Assembly (NCBI GenBank): GCA_015146655.1
Contig: VKHL01000008.1
Span: forward strand, 310,001-374,000
Direction: 5' to 3'
From: Ochromonas danica
Lineage: Eukaryota > Sar > Chrysophyceae > Chromulinales > Chromulinaceae
DNA length: 64,000 nucleotides
The position numbers and the translations under genes were made by a program. Position 1 is the first letter of the stretch, and the number at the start of each line of letters is the position of its first letter. The notes under the pieces were generated by a model that did no database searches, was not told the origin of the DNA, and worked only from the letters and a program-made list of their open reading frames with translations. Below, in pieces: positions 1 through 11,278 of the stretch.

Positions 1-138
1 AGGTGCTTTATTATTCCAAACCAGACTTGGTAGAAGTATGAGTTCTCCGCGGCTGTTGACCTGCTGGTGTGGGAAGCCACGCCACAAACCAACACAAGAA
101 AGAAAACGTCAGGGCATTCACTAACGTAGGCTGAAGAA

Positions 139-1122
139 ATGAACGGACAATACTTGATGGTTCTATTCCTGGGGCTTTCTTTCTGGTGGTTAAATCGTAT
201 CATGGGACATGTGGTAGACCAAAATAATTCGAGTGAGGTCGCCCAGAAAGAGATGAACATCAAAGTGGTCTACTTTGCTTTCATCCACCCACAACGAAAT
301 TGGAAGTTTCTTATTCAATCTCAATTGAATCATTTGAAAAGCATAGGATTGTTGGACGAGGCAGAGCTGTGTATCTCCGTTTCGACAGCCCACCATGCAA
401 ATGAGCTAGTGGACACCTCCATCGATCGCCTCCAACAAGCAGCTGATGCTATTGACAGCCTTCTGAAAGGACATGCACAATATCGAATTTCGCTAACCTT
501 GGGTAACTTTTATGAATATCCGGGTATTTCTGAAGTCTGGCATTGGGCTCGCCAGATTGCAAGTCCCCAGCAAGCGCGGAACACTCTTTTTCTGTATTTT
601 CATACAAAAGGAATGATCTTCCATGGTGATGAAACGAAAAGGCATGACTTGCCTTTCTTCAGTATGGTCATTGAACCTTGGAAGACTGTGAGAGAGCATT
701 TTATGTCTGATCCTCTGTTAAACAAAGCTGGTTTTGCTATCTCTAATCATGGCTGGGGATGGCACAATTTCTGGTGGGCAAGAGCTTCCTATTTACAAAC
801 TTTAGAATATCCAATACGTAACCCCTTTCGGTTCTATTACGAAGAATGGCTGGGCAGAGTACAACAAAATAAGCACTTTCGATCTGGTGTAGATCTTCAT
901 TTGGATGTGAATGTAACAGATCCTCATTGGCGCCATGGCGGCGGCTATAACTTCAGCACATGTGCTGATGGTTGGAGTATGGCTCTTGGCGAATATCGAC
1001 GAGGTATTGGTGCAGATGCTGCTTGCATTGAGAAACTGAAGGAAAGTAACAAATCTGAGCCATTGCCAGTGCAAGTTGTCAACTATGCTATTGATGGACA
1101 GCCTTGTTACTCGTTTTGTTAA
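139..1122 (+). CDS. Type II membrane protein, glycosyltransferase-like
   Basis: This is a single-exon frame of 327 residues starting at ATG 139. A hydrophobic stretch at residues 5-18 (LMVLFLGLSFWWLN) looks like a signal anchor, giving a type II topology typical of Golgi enzymes. The lumenal part contains LFLYFHTKG near residue 155, HNFWWARASYL near 213 and an aromatic-rich stretch FRFYYEEWLG after it. Short motifs of this kind (YFHTKG and NFWWA) occur in uncharacterised nucleotide-sugar transferase-like proteins, so a role in glycosylation is inferred from motif resemblance only. No canonical DxD is obvious, although several acidic pairs exist. The C-terminus ends in a cysteine-containing PCYSFC. 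An upstream exon cannot be excluded because the window begins 138 bp before the start. The peptidase gene that follows on the same strand has no evident functional link. Confidence 0.6.
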   Translation: MNGQYLMVLFLGLSFWWLNRIMGHVVDQNNSSEVAQKEMNIKVVYFAFIHPQRNWKFLIQSQLNHLKSIGLLDEAELCISVSTAHHANELVDTSIDRLQQAADAIDSLLKGHAQYRISLTLGNFYEYPGISEVWHWARQIASPQQARNTLFLYFHTKGMIFHGDETKRHDLPFFSMVIEPWKTVREHFMSDPLLNKAGFAISNHGWGWHNFWWARASYLQTLEYPIRNPFRFYYEEWLGRVQQNKHFRSGVDLHLDVNVTDPHWRHGGGYNFSTCADGWSMALGEYRRGIGADAACIEKLKESNKSEPLPVQVVNYAIDGQPCYSFC

Positions 1123-1733
1123 CTTTTCTCATGCAATGCCATCTCTTATCATGATGGAGAATGGATAACCGCAATAATAATGTGCGATACAGAGTGTGGA
1201 TAACCGCAGTAATAACATGCGATGTGCCTTGGGTTGTGATACAACAACAATGGCAAATCTAATTTTGAGTCTTTGCAGTTCAAGGAATGTTCTTCCTCGC
1301 CGTTATTGTATATGCTTTGACAACACATACTTGGTAAATTTAAGTTTTTAGAACTTCTTGTATTTCTATTCTTAAAACTTTCTCCACTTGGCTTCTAAAT
1401 TGAAATCAAACTCAGCTGTTTTTGCTATGAAATATCGAAGGCTCGCTGGCTAATATGACCACCATGTGCCTGTGAAGTACAACTAATGACCTTTCAGATG
1501 ATTTATGGCTCATAGAAATGACATCATTCTGATATGGTAAATCATGTCAGACGTAATCATGTCAATACAAGAGAATACAAGCAAATCACTGTTCATTGCC
1601 ATAGTGGCTTCCAGAAACTGTTTCTGCTGTGGAAAACGACTTTTTGACATTTCTTGGGAGGATTTCTGATTCTTCTTCTTTGTATTGAATTGGATGACAT
1701 TGTCAGGATGATGTTTTGGCTAACAAGGTTATC
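1123..1733. other. Intergenic region with a short direct duplication
   Basis: No gene is seen here. It contains two near-copies of a roughly 38-bp unit in tandem at about 1162-1237, each beginning TGGATAACCGCA and followed by an (A/G)TAATAA(T/C) core. The rest is AT-rich and should hold the 3' end of the first gene and the promoter of the S41 peptidase gene. Confidence 0.5.
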
Positions 1734-3912
1734 ATGAGATTGTTCATGACCAAACCAAACCTCTTCCTGCTCTTGCTGCTTGGGTGGAGGTCGACTTTGA
1801 TTGCTGGCGCCACACTAGTCTCAACGATGAAAGTTCTCAAAGCTGCAGGAGTGCTCCTGGGCACGATCTGGTTTGAAAATCCTCAAGCTGTTCCCAGTCG
1901 AGTACTCAATGACTGCATGGATACCAGAGAAGGGCTGATGGGGCAGTGCCCCGATCCTTCTCGAAGTGTTCGCAGTGCCAAAGCTGTGCTTAGATCAAAC
2001 CAATTCCTCTTCGATTATGTCTGCCGCTTGATCGCAACGTCGCATTACGATCACAGCAGCGTCGGAAAGGCAGACAACAAAGAATGGAGCGAATTCGTTA
2101 ATGGCCATGAAGACCGCGTGTTCCGATCGACTCGTCAAACCGAGCAAGTCATCGCACAACTTCTGTCAGGACTGCACGACAAGTACAGCTACTACCAACC
2201 TTCTCACTCCACTCCGTTCATTGCAGACATTCAGCAAGTAATTATTCAACGAGATAGTGTAGTATTGCCTGGCATGGGGCTCGAGTTACAACCTCAATTA
2301 TATGGTATTCAAATGAAGCCCAAGCTAGCGAGTGATGGCATGGAATACACAGAAGTCATTGCGACCTTCCGTCCTATTGTAACAGCTATCTTTGCTGATT
2401 CTCCAGCTGAAAGATATGGACTTCAAATAGGTGACATCCTAGCAAAAGCAAATGGGATCTCTTTGGCGTTCACGCGGACTTTCTCTCTCCCGCCCTTTAA
2501 GACGGAGTCATCGTTTGTGCAAGAGCTCAATAACCAACTGAAAAGCTATTCTATTCAGCCATTTCCTCCATTTATTACATCTATTTTTCAGAAGCTATTA
2601 AAGGCCGATACTAACAGCGTTCTTCTTTCCATCTATCCGCGGTCGTCCAGTGAGCGAGAAAGCTTCCCACTCTTCTCGAATTGGGATTCAAAATGGACGG
2701 CGGCCAAATCGATGAGCGAAGAACTTCATAGTGATTATTTTGCTGAGAATGAGCAGTTGGTGCAGCTACTGAGTGATGTTTCTTATCTTCGGAAAGACTC
2801 TATTTACTACAAGTCCGTCCGGTTTAGCAGTCCCGATCACTATGCGACTGGTCAGATTGAATATGTTCGTTTCACTACCTTTAACCAGCGAGTAAGCGAA
2901 ACATTTACGCAGATTTTGCTTAATATTGCTCAGCAATACAGTTTGAAGGAGGACAATGATGGCGATAGGCCTGCAGGCATTGTTGTAGACCTTCGCAATA
3001 ACTACGGGGGAGTTGTGCAAGACGCTTTGGAGATGGCCAGTATTGTCCTTCTGGCTGAAAGTTCATTTCTTTCTACTGCTCACCTGAGCACGGTATTAAA
3101 ACCTTATCGAGACATTGGCGGTGACTTTGGAAGCACTGTGTTTGGCCTATATCTGGAAGAAATGCCTGGTGGCTTGCCTCACAAACCGCTACCCCTGTGC
3201 TTTGTTGTCTCTAAAAGGAATATTGGTGGTCAGATAATTTCGTTGGAAGATTTTCTTGATGACTCCTCATCCTTGCTTGAGCAAGGCTTCATCAAACCTC
3301 TGCTTTCTGGGAGCAAAGGAAAGGTGCTGGTCTATGCTTCTAACCCCTTGGCCACCTCTGCGATCAGATATCGGAAAGCTATTCTTCCTCCAATCGTACT
3401 TCTTGTAAATGGGGGATCAGCCAGTTCTGCTGAGATCTTTGCGTCGGCTTTGCAACAGAGAGAGTCTGACGGCAGTATTCTTGTCATGGGGACAAGGTTT
3501 GGCTGCATTTTCCCTCCCTACTAATACGCGTTTGCTAATTCTCTTGGATATCTTTGATCTAGAACATTTGGAAAAGGACTGATTCAGCGAGTCTATAAGC
3601 TGCCGAATGAAGGCCAACTGCGTTTAACCATTGCGGAGTTCCAGGTCAGGCCCGATGGCTCAATCGTTTTATGTCCGCTCACACATATCATCATACTTTT
3701 GTTTTGTTCAGACTCCCCGACACAAGCGTCTTTCTCACCCTGGCTATTCTTTTGTGGAAAGGCGAGGCGATCAGCTTGTGGTGAGAGATGCGAGCAAAGG
3801 CCAGGGCCTCATCCCCGACCAGAACTGTGATGCTTCTCCAAGACCTTTTGATTTGCCTAATGATATCTGTTTTCAGAAAGCTGTCAGCTCTATATTGCAA
3901 TGGGGAGAGTAA
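1734..3912 (+). CDS. S41-family C-terminal processing peptidase (CtpA-like), plastid or secretory
   Basis: Three exons are proposed: 1734-3496, 3563-3644 and 3712-3912, giving 681 residues. The intron at 3497-3562 splits an Arg codon and joins VMGTR to TFGKGLIQ, which restores the S41 block carrying the catalytic lysine. The serine motif NGGSASSAE lies just before it near residue 565, so the Ser-Lys dyad is present. An N-terminal helical region with GLHDKYSYYQPS resembles the region ahead of the PDZ domain in CtpA enzymes, and PDZ hallmarks follow (ADSPAERYGLQIGDIL). CtpA enzymes mature the photosystem II D1 protein in the thylakoid lumen; bacterial relatives are tail-specific proteases. The leader MRLFMTKPNLFLLLLLGW is signal-peptide-like, as expected for secondary-plastid import. 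An insertion of well over 100 residues follows the PDZ core, so the protein is long for the family. ATG 1734 is the first ATG giving this leader; an in-frame TTG precedes it. Confidence 0.85.
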
Positions 3913-4100
3913 TGGCGAGTTGTCTAAGTGTTTGTAACCTATATTGACAGTAATAGCTTACAAGAACCTAATGTTCGATCCTATTCCACACAATATTCCA
4001 CATTAGATTCCATGGAATTTCCTGGACTTTTGGATCGCTTGTCGGCTGCTGTGTCTGTCTTTCCTCTATACAGCGGCAAATAGGAATAGATCCTCGTGTC

Positions 4101-7100
4101 ATGACGAACAGCGGCAAAGGGTCCTCCGGCCGCCCAGTGAAAGGTGGTAAAGGTGGTCAAAATGAGGGAGAAGAAGGGGATGAGGAAGAAAACACGCTTT
4201 ACTCTTTCTTGGCTGAGAAGCTGAACAAGTTCTTTATCGATCACATCCCTGTCGAGAGCGTGCAAGAACTGCCACCTGGATGTAAGTCAGGACCACTCCT
4301 GATCATATTTCATTCTCCTGACTTACTAACGTGCTCTTGATGCATGACGTGTCGCGGTAGATTTGTATTATGCTGGCACGGTGGCATACATGACAGCCTT
4401 GGGCATCTTCTGCTACTTTGTTTACACCAGCTATGCGTCCGCTGTCTCGCAAGCATTCATTGCAGTAGATGAGAGCTCTGGAAAGTGCGAGTCGGTTCCA
4501 ATCGCCATCACCAGCAGCTATTTGGCGGACTACAATGGAAACTGGGAAGGCAGTCCGCAGTTCGCCTACGCCTCCGCCAAGTACAGCTTCTCCTTCAACA
4601 ACTTCCAGGTCTCTTCCTTTTCTGAGTATCAGCAGATGATGAGTGTGTATAACAAGGCATTGGCCTATTTGGGGAGCATTGCCGTGTCTCAGAACTTGCC
4701 GTTCAACCTCTTGCTGTGGATCTCTTTCATTCGCTACTACTCCGTGGACTATCCCACCAGCCAGAACTTCTCTTCAATTGGCTTTGGTCAGTTGCAGTAC
4801 TTGCAAATGACTGGAGCAGCGCAGCAGATCTACAATCTTGCCAATCAGATCACTAGCAGCGGGAGCTATCGTGGAGGCTGTCCAGTTTACGCGTTGACCG
4901 AGTTCGACATGGCCAATGCAGTCATTTCGACCTATTTAGATTATGACGCCTATATGAACGAAAGCACCTGCTATAATAGTTTACCACCGGACCAGTTCGG
5001 ATATGTGAAAACGATTGATGATGGGTCATTTCGCTTGGCCATCAATATCGAGACCTTCACCTTGGCCATGTCCGTCAACTTGGGCTATGTGAGGATCAGC
5101 GACCTAACAGAAGCTTCCACGGAGAAATACTATCTGCAGTTCCACAATACTAGCTATGCTCTGGGTCAATACTATGATCAACGCAACCTGGAGATGGAGC
5201 CCATGTGGTGCGTGCAGAATGTCACCGAAGTCCCTTCCGATATGGCGAACATTCAGCATCTGTGCTTCTATTCCTATAGCCGTGCTGTGGGACTACCTAT
5301 TATGCATCACTTTGGTGGCGACTACAATGAACCTCAGTATTGCAATTGCTCGACTCCAGTTGGAATAAGTACTGCGTGCAACCAGTTCAACTTGATCAGT
5401 GGCTTCGTCTTCTACCCAATCCAGAATTCCCGAAACGAATCTATCGATTCGCTGTTGCTTCAACAAGTCGGCTATGATCTACAGCTGCTGGCGAAATATA
5501 ATGGAGATTACAGGGCTCTGCTAGAAGATTCTTACACCGCATCCTGGACGTTAGCTGCTCGAGTCTATGGCCTACAATATCCTAGATACAGCACGCAGAG
5601 CTGGTACCAAACAGCTTTCAACTTTGCGCGTATTCCCTCTGGAGTTAATGGATCCTTGCTCATCTTCAATTCCATGGATACTATTTCCCACCTTGTCAGC
5701 ACGTACAAATACTCTTTGTTGAACGGATCATGTGCGGATTCCTTCACCATTGATGCAAGTAACTGGAAAAAGCTTTCTTCTGTGAGTCCCGTGCAGCTAA
5801 CACAGAGTTACTTCAAGTGTTACCCCACTGCTGAATCAGCGTTCATTAACGCGGTGGGTATTGCGACCGGAAACACACAACTAGCCGTGCCGCTTATTGT
5901 ACTCTTACTGCTTCCTCTCCTGTACGGCTTCCTGACTTTGATCAACCATGTCCCGCCAAAGGAGGAATACAATCGATTGGAGAGGACGGAAGCGGTTGAG
6001 ATTCTCGCGATGGTCTTGCTGCGATTGCGAGATGGCAAGACGCGCGGCATCAAACCAAAAGGTGTCTTGATGTCTTTGACTAAAGAGCTCATAGCCGCAG
6101 CGAAAGAGGAAGGAGGATTTCCTGATAGTGACGACGAGGATGAGGACGAGGACGAGGACGAGGATGGAGACAACAAAACTGATGACAAAGACAAGCCACA
6201 GAGAGATCCGTCGAGGAGGAAATCTCGTCGCCCCTTCGCCAATCTACCCCCTCGAGAGCAAGACAGTGACGACGAGGAGAATTATGTCGACGATGATGAA
6301 GGGGTAGAAGAAGGCGACTTGGAAGCTAACCGCACTTCTCTTTCTCCGCGCAAGAGCAAAAGTAGACGAACAAGTGGTTTGCGTAAGCGCAGATCAACAA
6401 CCACGGGCGAGATCAGAGATGAGGATAACCCTCACCATTCTCAACAACGCCGCAAGAAGAAGGAGCGACAGCGCATGGGAGTCTTCACCAGGTAAGACTC
6501 TAGCACACTCACCAATACGAATTGCAAATTACACTGTGACACATTATATGATAGACACATGGAACCTCAAAATCATCAGCACCACCGTAGAGATAGTCGA
6601 CAAATGAACGCTCACCAACAGGAGCAGCAGCAAGAACAGCAACCCGCCTCTGAGGAAGGAGGACTGTTTGGTTATTTCTTTGGTGGTAGCAAACAGCCAG
6701 CCAGGGAATCCACTGTGGGAGTTGAGCTGGCCTCCAATCCCATGCAAGCGATCACATTCTTTGATGCTGATCAGCGGCTTCCTCCAGGTTCGTTCTAATC
6801 AATCATTCGCCTTCCTATTGCTTTCATTGGATCGTCAATTGTGTTGTTGTCGGCAGATTTGATTGTGATGAACAGCTTAACAGACACTAACAGCAGAGCA
6901 TTGACACCAACCAAGACACGCAAAGTGGTCAAGTCTGATCAGTTAGTTTCTCTTCTTCTTGTTCGCTTTGTTCGCCATTGACGATGATGTGCTTGTTGTG
7001 ATTAGTTTGGGTCCTTTGATCGACGATCTCTTGCGGCAATTCGGCGAGGCACTCAATACGAAGGGAGATGATGGCGAGCACTCTTTCCAAGCAGCCCGAG

Positions 7101-7435
7101 ATTCGCCCGCTTTTGCTCTTGGTTGCACCATTTCAAGAAGACTCAATGAGGTTGACTTCGACAGCTTCCTTGAACAAGACAACCCTGGCGTCTACCTCAA
7201 GCTCTCCAATGCCCTCTGCATGCAAGCGAGGTAAGCGCTGATACTCCACTAAATGCATGATGCGAACCTGTCGATTGAGCTCTTTGTTGGTTTGTTTCTG
7301 CGTGGTGATAGTATCGAGTTGTCGTGTGAGATGAGCAACGTTGAGAGCCAGTATGCCGAGAAGATTGCGTATGTTATCGGCAACAAAGTCGTCACCGCGT
7401 CTGCTTTGTTGCTGTTGTTTGATCAGCCCTATTAA
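4101..7435 (+). CDS. Two-pass membrane protein with very large outer domain, paralog 1
   Basis: Six exons fit: 4101-4281, 4361-6491, 6555-6787, 6857-6941, 7006-7230 and 7312-7435 (992 residues). Matching positions in the inverted paralog at 22622-19308 support most joins. Order: a short N-terminal segment with FFIDHIPVESVQELPPG; a membrane helix at about residues 62-88; an outer domain of roughly 475 residues with many N-x-S/T sites and cysteines, including CNCSTPVG; a second helix near 568-590; then a roughly 400-residue cytosolic tail. The tail has a conserved block LRLRDGKTRGIK, an acidic run (DEDEDEDEDED), basic SR-like patches, a GYFFGG motif and a conserved C-terminal segment. I recognise no known family, so no function is assigned. 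The acidic and basic low-complexity tail suggests binding of a partner. Exon 4 boundaries are the least certain. Confidence 0.75.
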
Positions 7436-7898
7436 GTCCTCCGCCGCCAGGCGAATCGATTAGTTTGGTAGTTAGATAGAGATAGTTCGATTGTGACGTG
7501 ATACTGTTCTCTTTTGTATTGATTTTATGCATTGCATGGCATTGATTTGGTTCTTAGCAAATCTCTTTAGAAGGCCAGGTCATCGAATGGATGAGCATTG
7601 AGAACGATCTCCTTCGATATTCCGTGAATGCAGGAAGGCTTTGTGTCGTGTGCTTACCCAATGCCTTCTTGTGTTGCCCGTGTGTAGAGAGAAAGAAGGA
7701 AACTCGACCGCATCGACTGTTTTCCTCTTCTGGATCCTCTATTGCACAGCTTTAGATCGAGATGTATGACAGAGTGAGTGTATTTAACAAAACTTTAGCC
7801 AATTACTAGTTGGACGATCAGGTTAACTTTTGTTTTAGAATCACATTTGCACAATATGCACACCCAAGAACCGCGAGAGAGAGGGAAGGATAGCAAGA
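7436..7898. other. Intergenic spacer between convergent genes
   Basis: This 463-bp stretch separates the 3' ends of two converging genes. I see no coding segment, RNA gene or notable repeat in it. Confidence 0.5.
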
Positions 7899-9532
7899 CT
7901 ATTCGAAGACAGGCTCTTGTGTCGGACTGCTGCTATATTCTGCTTGCAGAGTCTCATAAGCTTCCGTCACCAGCTGGAAAGCAGCTTGGATAGCGTAATG
8001 GTATTGATCATAGCCTGCCCAACGATCAGGATGCCATTGCAAGCTGGACTTGTAATACGCCCGCTTGATCAGCTTGAGCATGCCACGATTGTAATCAGCG
8101 GTATCCAAAGCTTTGTGTCGTTTGCTTTGCGTGGCATTGAAGCGCGCGATCTCTGTCTGAGAAATCCCCAGCCGCTCCAACATAGACATTTCAGCATGAA
8201 TCATGTTGATGCCAGTCCAGATCGACTCTAAACCCATTCTATAGTCTGCAACCATTCCTCCGCTAGCAAGTGAATACGCTTTCACCTGCCAGACGGCAGT
8301 CTTCTCCGAACAGCTTAGATGGCTCAGATAGCCCGCGGGGTCGTAGAAGCTGCGCAGAGTGGGAAACAATCTGCTCGCCTCCTCTTCACTGTCCAACGCA
8401 CTGCATTGACTGTTCGTGAAGACATAGAGGCAGTGAGAGCTATCTCGATAGAGTGGATTCTCCTGTACCATGAGTCGCAGGCTGGCAAGCACGAGGGACT
8501 GTCCGTCCTTCTGCTTCAACAAGACCGTCAAATCTAAGGGGCCGGGCTGAGTGATCATGAGGTCTTGAAAGCGCAACATGCCCTGACTATCTGTTCTATT
8601 GGTAACAAATCCCACCATGACGGCGCCTTGTTTGTTGTTGCTGTTGATGTGGACAGCGAAGGTCGGCCTCTCTGCTTCCTCGTCAACGAAGAGCAGATTG
8701 TGCTGGTCGAAGACTTGGAAGAACAGACTGAACCTCTTGTTCGCAACAACTTTCTCTCCTCCTTCTTCTGTTTGCAAGCCAAACAGCCGCGCGACAGCAG
8801 GAAGTCTCTTGGTCTGTTGGCAGTCCTGCAGGCTGGACAGGGTGACCAACTTCTGCTTCCTGTCCGTTCCCAGACAGTGCAAGAGTGACAAGTATCTATC
8901 CTGTGAGTGGCCACAAAGATGAACGATGACCTCGGAGTCAATCACTTGGTGGTGGTTGGCAGCGTATTGGCTCACAGCCACGAGACATCGCCCAGTTTCT
9001 GAACTGCGCGCTGCACTGCAAAGCGCAATGGCAGTGCGATTGGTCATCGTTAACTGCTTCTTGTGAATCGCTGCGAGCACTTGAGGTAGAGCAAGTTGTT
9101 TGAGGCAAAATAGCACGTGGTTCTCGCTGCTGCTTTCATGGTTGCAAGTCTCTGCGATGTCTTGCAGCGTCAAGGAGAGTCTATCTTCACTGCTTGACGG
9201 CTGCCGACTAGACGAAATGTGTTGTTTGCTTGTAGTGGTTGACATGTGTAGCTGTGGATTATTGCTGCTATCCACAGCACATTTCACAGCCGCTTCAACA
9301 GCAGCTCGACTGGTTAGTCCATCGCACAGGATTGACGCGCTGCTGCGTGGCGCCTCGAGGCTGACGTTGTGCACGAGGTTTGCATCATAGACAGTCTGTC
9401 TCACGGGACGCTCACTCCATCTCTTAGGCAAGATCCGATAGCACAAGAGAAGGTGCTCGATGACTTCCGTGGAAGAAATGTTCCGACACATCATGGCCGC
9501 CTCATCTAAACAGTCACATCCATCAGTTTGTC

Positions 9533-9621
<89 letters not shown>

Positions 9622-11078
9622 CTCCCAGCAAGGCATCATGCAATATCATTACCATGTTCGATCATGGAAGGAACACTCTTGAAACACTCTGCAGCTGCTA
9701 TGGGATCTTGTGAGTCGCTGAAGGAACACAACTGCAGGAGAACTTGTCGACTCGCGCGGTCCTTCTCGTGCTGGAGGTTCTCAATGAAGTACCCCAAGGC
9801 TTTCTTTGGTGCTTGTGCAAAGCGAGGAGAAAGACTTTGTACCATCTGCAGACACTTGGAGGCGTCTTGGGAGTTGGAGGAGGTGGCGCCGAGGCAGAGG
9901 TGGACCTTCTCAGAGGCTGTGAGGTAGTGCGGCGCGGCCGCCACACAAGCCGCTGGCCCTTCTGATTGCGCATGCACACAGAGCAGCAGCCTGCTGTACT
10001 CGTCTTTGCGGAAGACTGAGCTAGCACGACGGTAGCAGTGCGCAGGGCCAGCATTGAGCGCAAGGTTGCACAAGGCGATGCGCTGGCTCAGATCGCCCAA
10101 TCCTCTCGACTCCTCAAAGCAACTCGCCGGGCCAATGCTTGTGGCAGAACGACAGAGTGAGACCACTTCTTCAGGACGAAGATGGTTATCCCTTTGTGAG
10201 AGGAGAGCTTTGGCACAGAGGACAGGTCCGCTGGCGCGTGGGGCATTGGAGCACAAAGCCAGGCGATGCGCTGCAGACAAAGATTTGGACAGACTTGTGT
10301 CATGGCTCGACTCCTCAAAGCAGCTCACAGCTGCCAGACGACCATCGCCATCACCATCATCATCATATTCTTCCTCGGCACTTCCAGTATAGACCTCAGG
10401 GTTGATCTCAGCGCAGAACTTGAGAAGTCGTTCGGCTGTGAGGCCTCCGCTGTTGTCGACCTTGTCGCGCATCTCCGCGATGCACTGCGGAATCCTCTTC
10501 ACGCTGACATCGCCTCCTACAGTATCTGAGCAGATGAGAAGAGTCTTGGCAAGAGACAGCGTTGAGAAGTGCAGAAGCGCTGCCTGTGCACAAGCCAGAG
10601 GCAGTCGATCCTCCAACATGCTGCAGAAGCCCACGACCTCTTCCAGCAGCTGCTCCTGCTGACTGCCCCCTCGAGTGCTCTTGCTGTGTAGAGAGGTTAT
10701 GTTAAGGAAGCAGAGCGCAGGGAGGTCTGTCTTGGCAGCGGCGCACAGCGAGAAGCCGCGCGGGTTAGTCCGCAGCGCCACTGGCAGCCGCCGCAGACAG
10801 TCGATGGGGCCCGCACTCGTTGCGCCGCGACACAAAGACAGGATGCTGTCAGCTGCGAGCCTCAGCTGGTCTTTGGCAGCCACGGAGCAGATGGCAGGTC
10901 CCACGGGCTGCTCCACAGGCGCTTCCTCGCAGAGCTCCGCCCGCTGGCTGGCAGACAGGCTGACGTGAGCCCTCATCTCACAGTCAGACACTTTCCTTCC
11001 CCCTCCCGCAAGGACGATCAAGAACAGATAACTAACTAGAAAAACACCCGCGACCAACATTCGCGACAAGGTCATCAT
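7899..11078 (-). CDS. Secretory or ER protein of cysteine repeats with C-terminal J domain
   Basis: Two exons, 11078-9653 and 9505-7899, are joined by a 147-bp intron (donor GTAATG, acceptor TTTAG) and give 1010 residues from ATG 11078. The join reads PSMIEH-DEAAMMCRNIS and keeps the repeat pattern intact. The start MMTLSRMLVAGVFLVSYLFL is a clear signal peptide. More than a dozen repeats of about 35-40 residues follow, with the pattern LC-x2-A-x3-GP-x2-C, for example LCRGATSIGPASC. Each carries paired cysteines, which suggests disulfide-bonded units in an oxidising compartment. After a middle region of about 250 residues the C-terminus has a J domain with the HPD motif (SSLQWHPDRWAGYD). J domains stimulate Hsp70 ATPase, so an ER-lumenal co-chaperone that binds clients through the repeats is a reasonable inference. 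The gene shares a roughly 200-bp divergent promoter with copy A of the tandem triplet. Confidence 0.8.
9506..9652 (-). repeat. Intron with a long (GTT)n / (CAA)n microsatellite
   Basis: The only intron of the cysteine-repeat J-domain gene contains about 28 uninterrupted CAA units on the plus strand (about 9535-9621). It makes up over half the intron. Read on the plus strand it mimics a polyglutamine reading frame, but the protein is encoded on the other strand and the tract lies between good splice signals. Confidence 0.85.
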
Positions 11079-11278
11079 TCCTTTCTCTTTTTCTCTTTTT
11101 TGCTTTTCGTTTTCGAAACCGCCCCACCCTTTAGCGAAATTCCTCACCTCGAATCTTAGTGAATTACATTACGACTTGGTGATTTGCTCAGAGCAGGAAA
11201 GTTTGTTTGCAAGGAGATCACCAGATCTACTGTATCTATCCACGGGAAGGTTGCCCGTTCTTCGCGGAGCAGACAGAA
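11079..11278. promoter_or_regulatory. Bidirectional promoter, J-domain gene and triplet copy A
   Basis: The two divergent start codons are 200 bp apart, so this interval must serve both. It contains AGTGAATTACATT at about 11159-11171, an element that recurs upstream of triplet copies B and C, and a CGAAACCGCCCCACCCTTTA stretch that resembles sequence upstream of copy C. Confidence 0.45.

Noticed and set aside
3631-3912. Separate small gene after the S41 peptidase
   Set aside because: Its second half is the last exon of the peptidase; splicing at 3645-3711 restores a continuous C-terminus.
9460-9927. Plus-strand polyglutamine reading frame
   Set aside because: It is the (CAA)n tract inside an intron of the minus-strand J-domain gene, extended into that gene's exons; splice signals and repeat continuity favour the minus-strand model.
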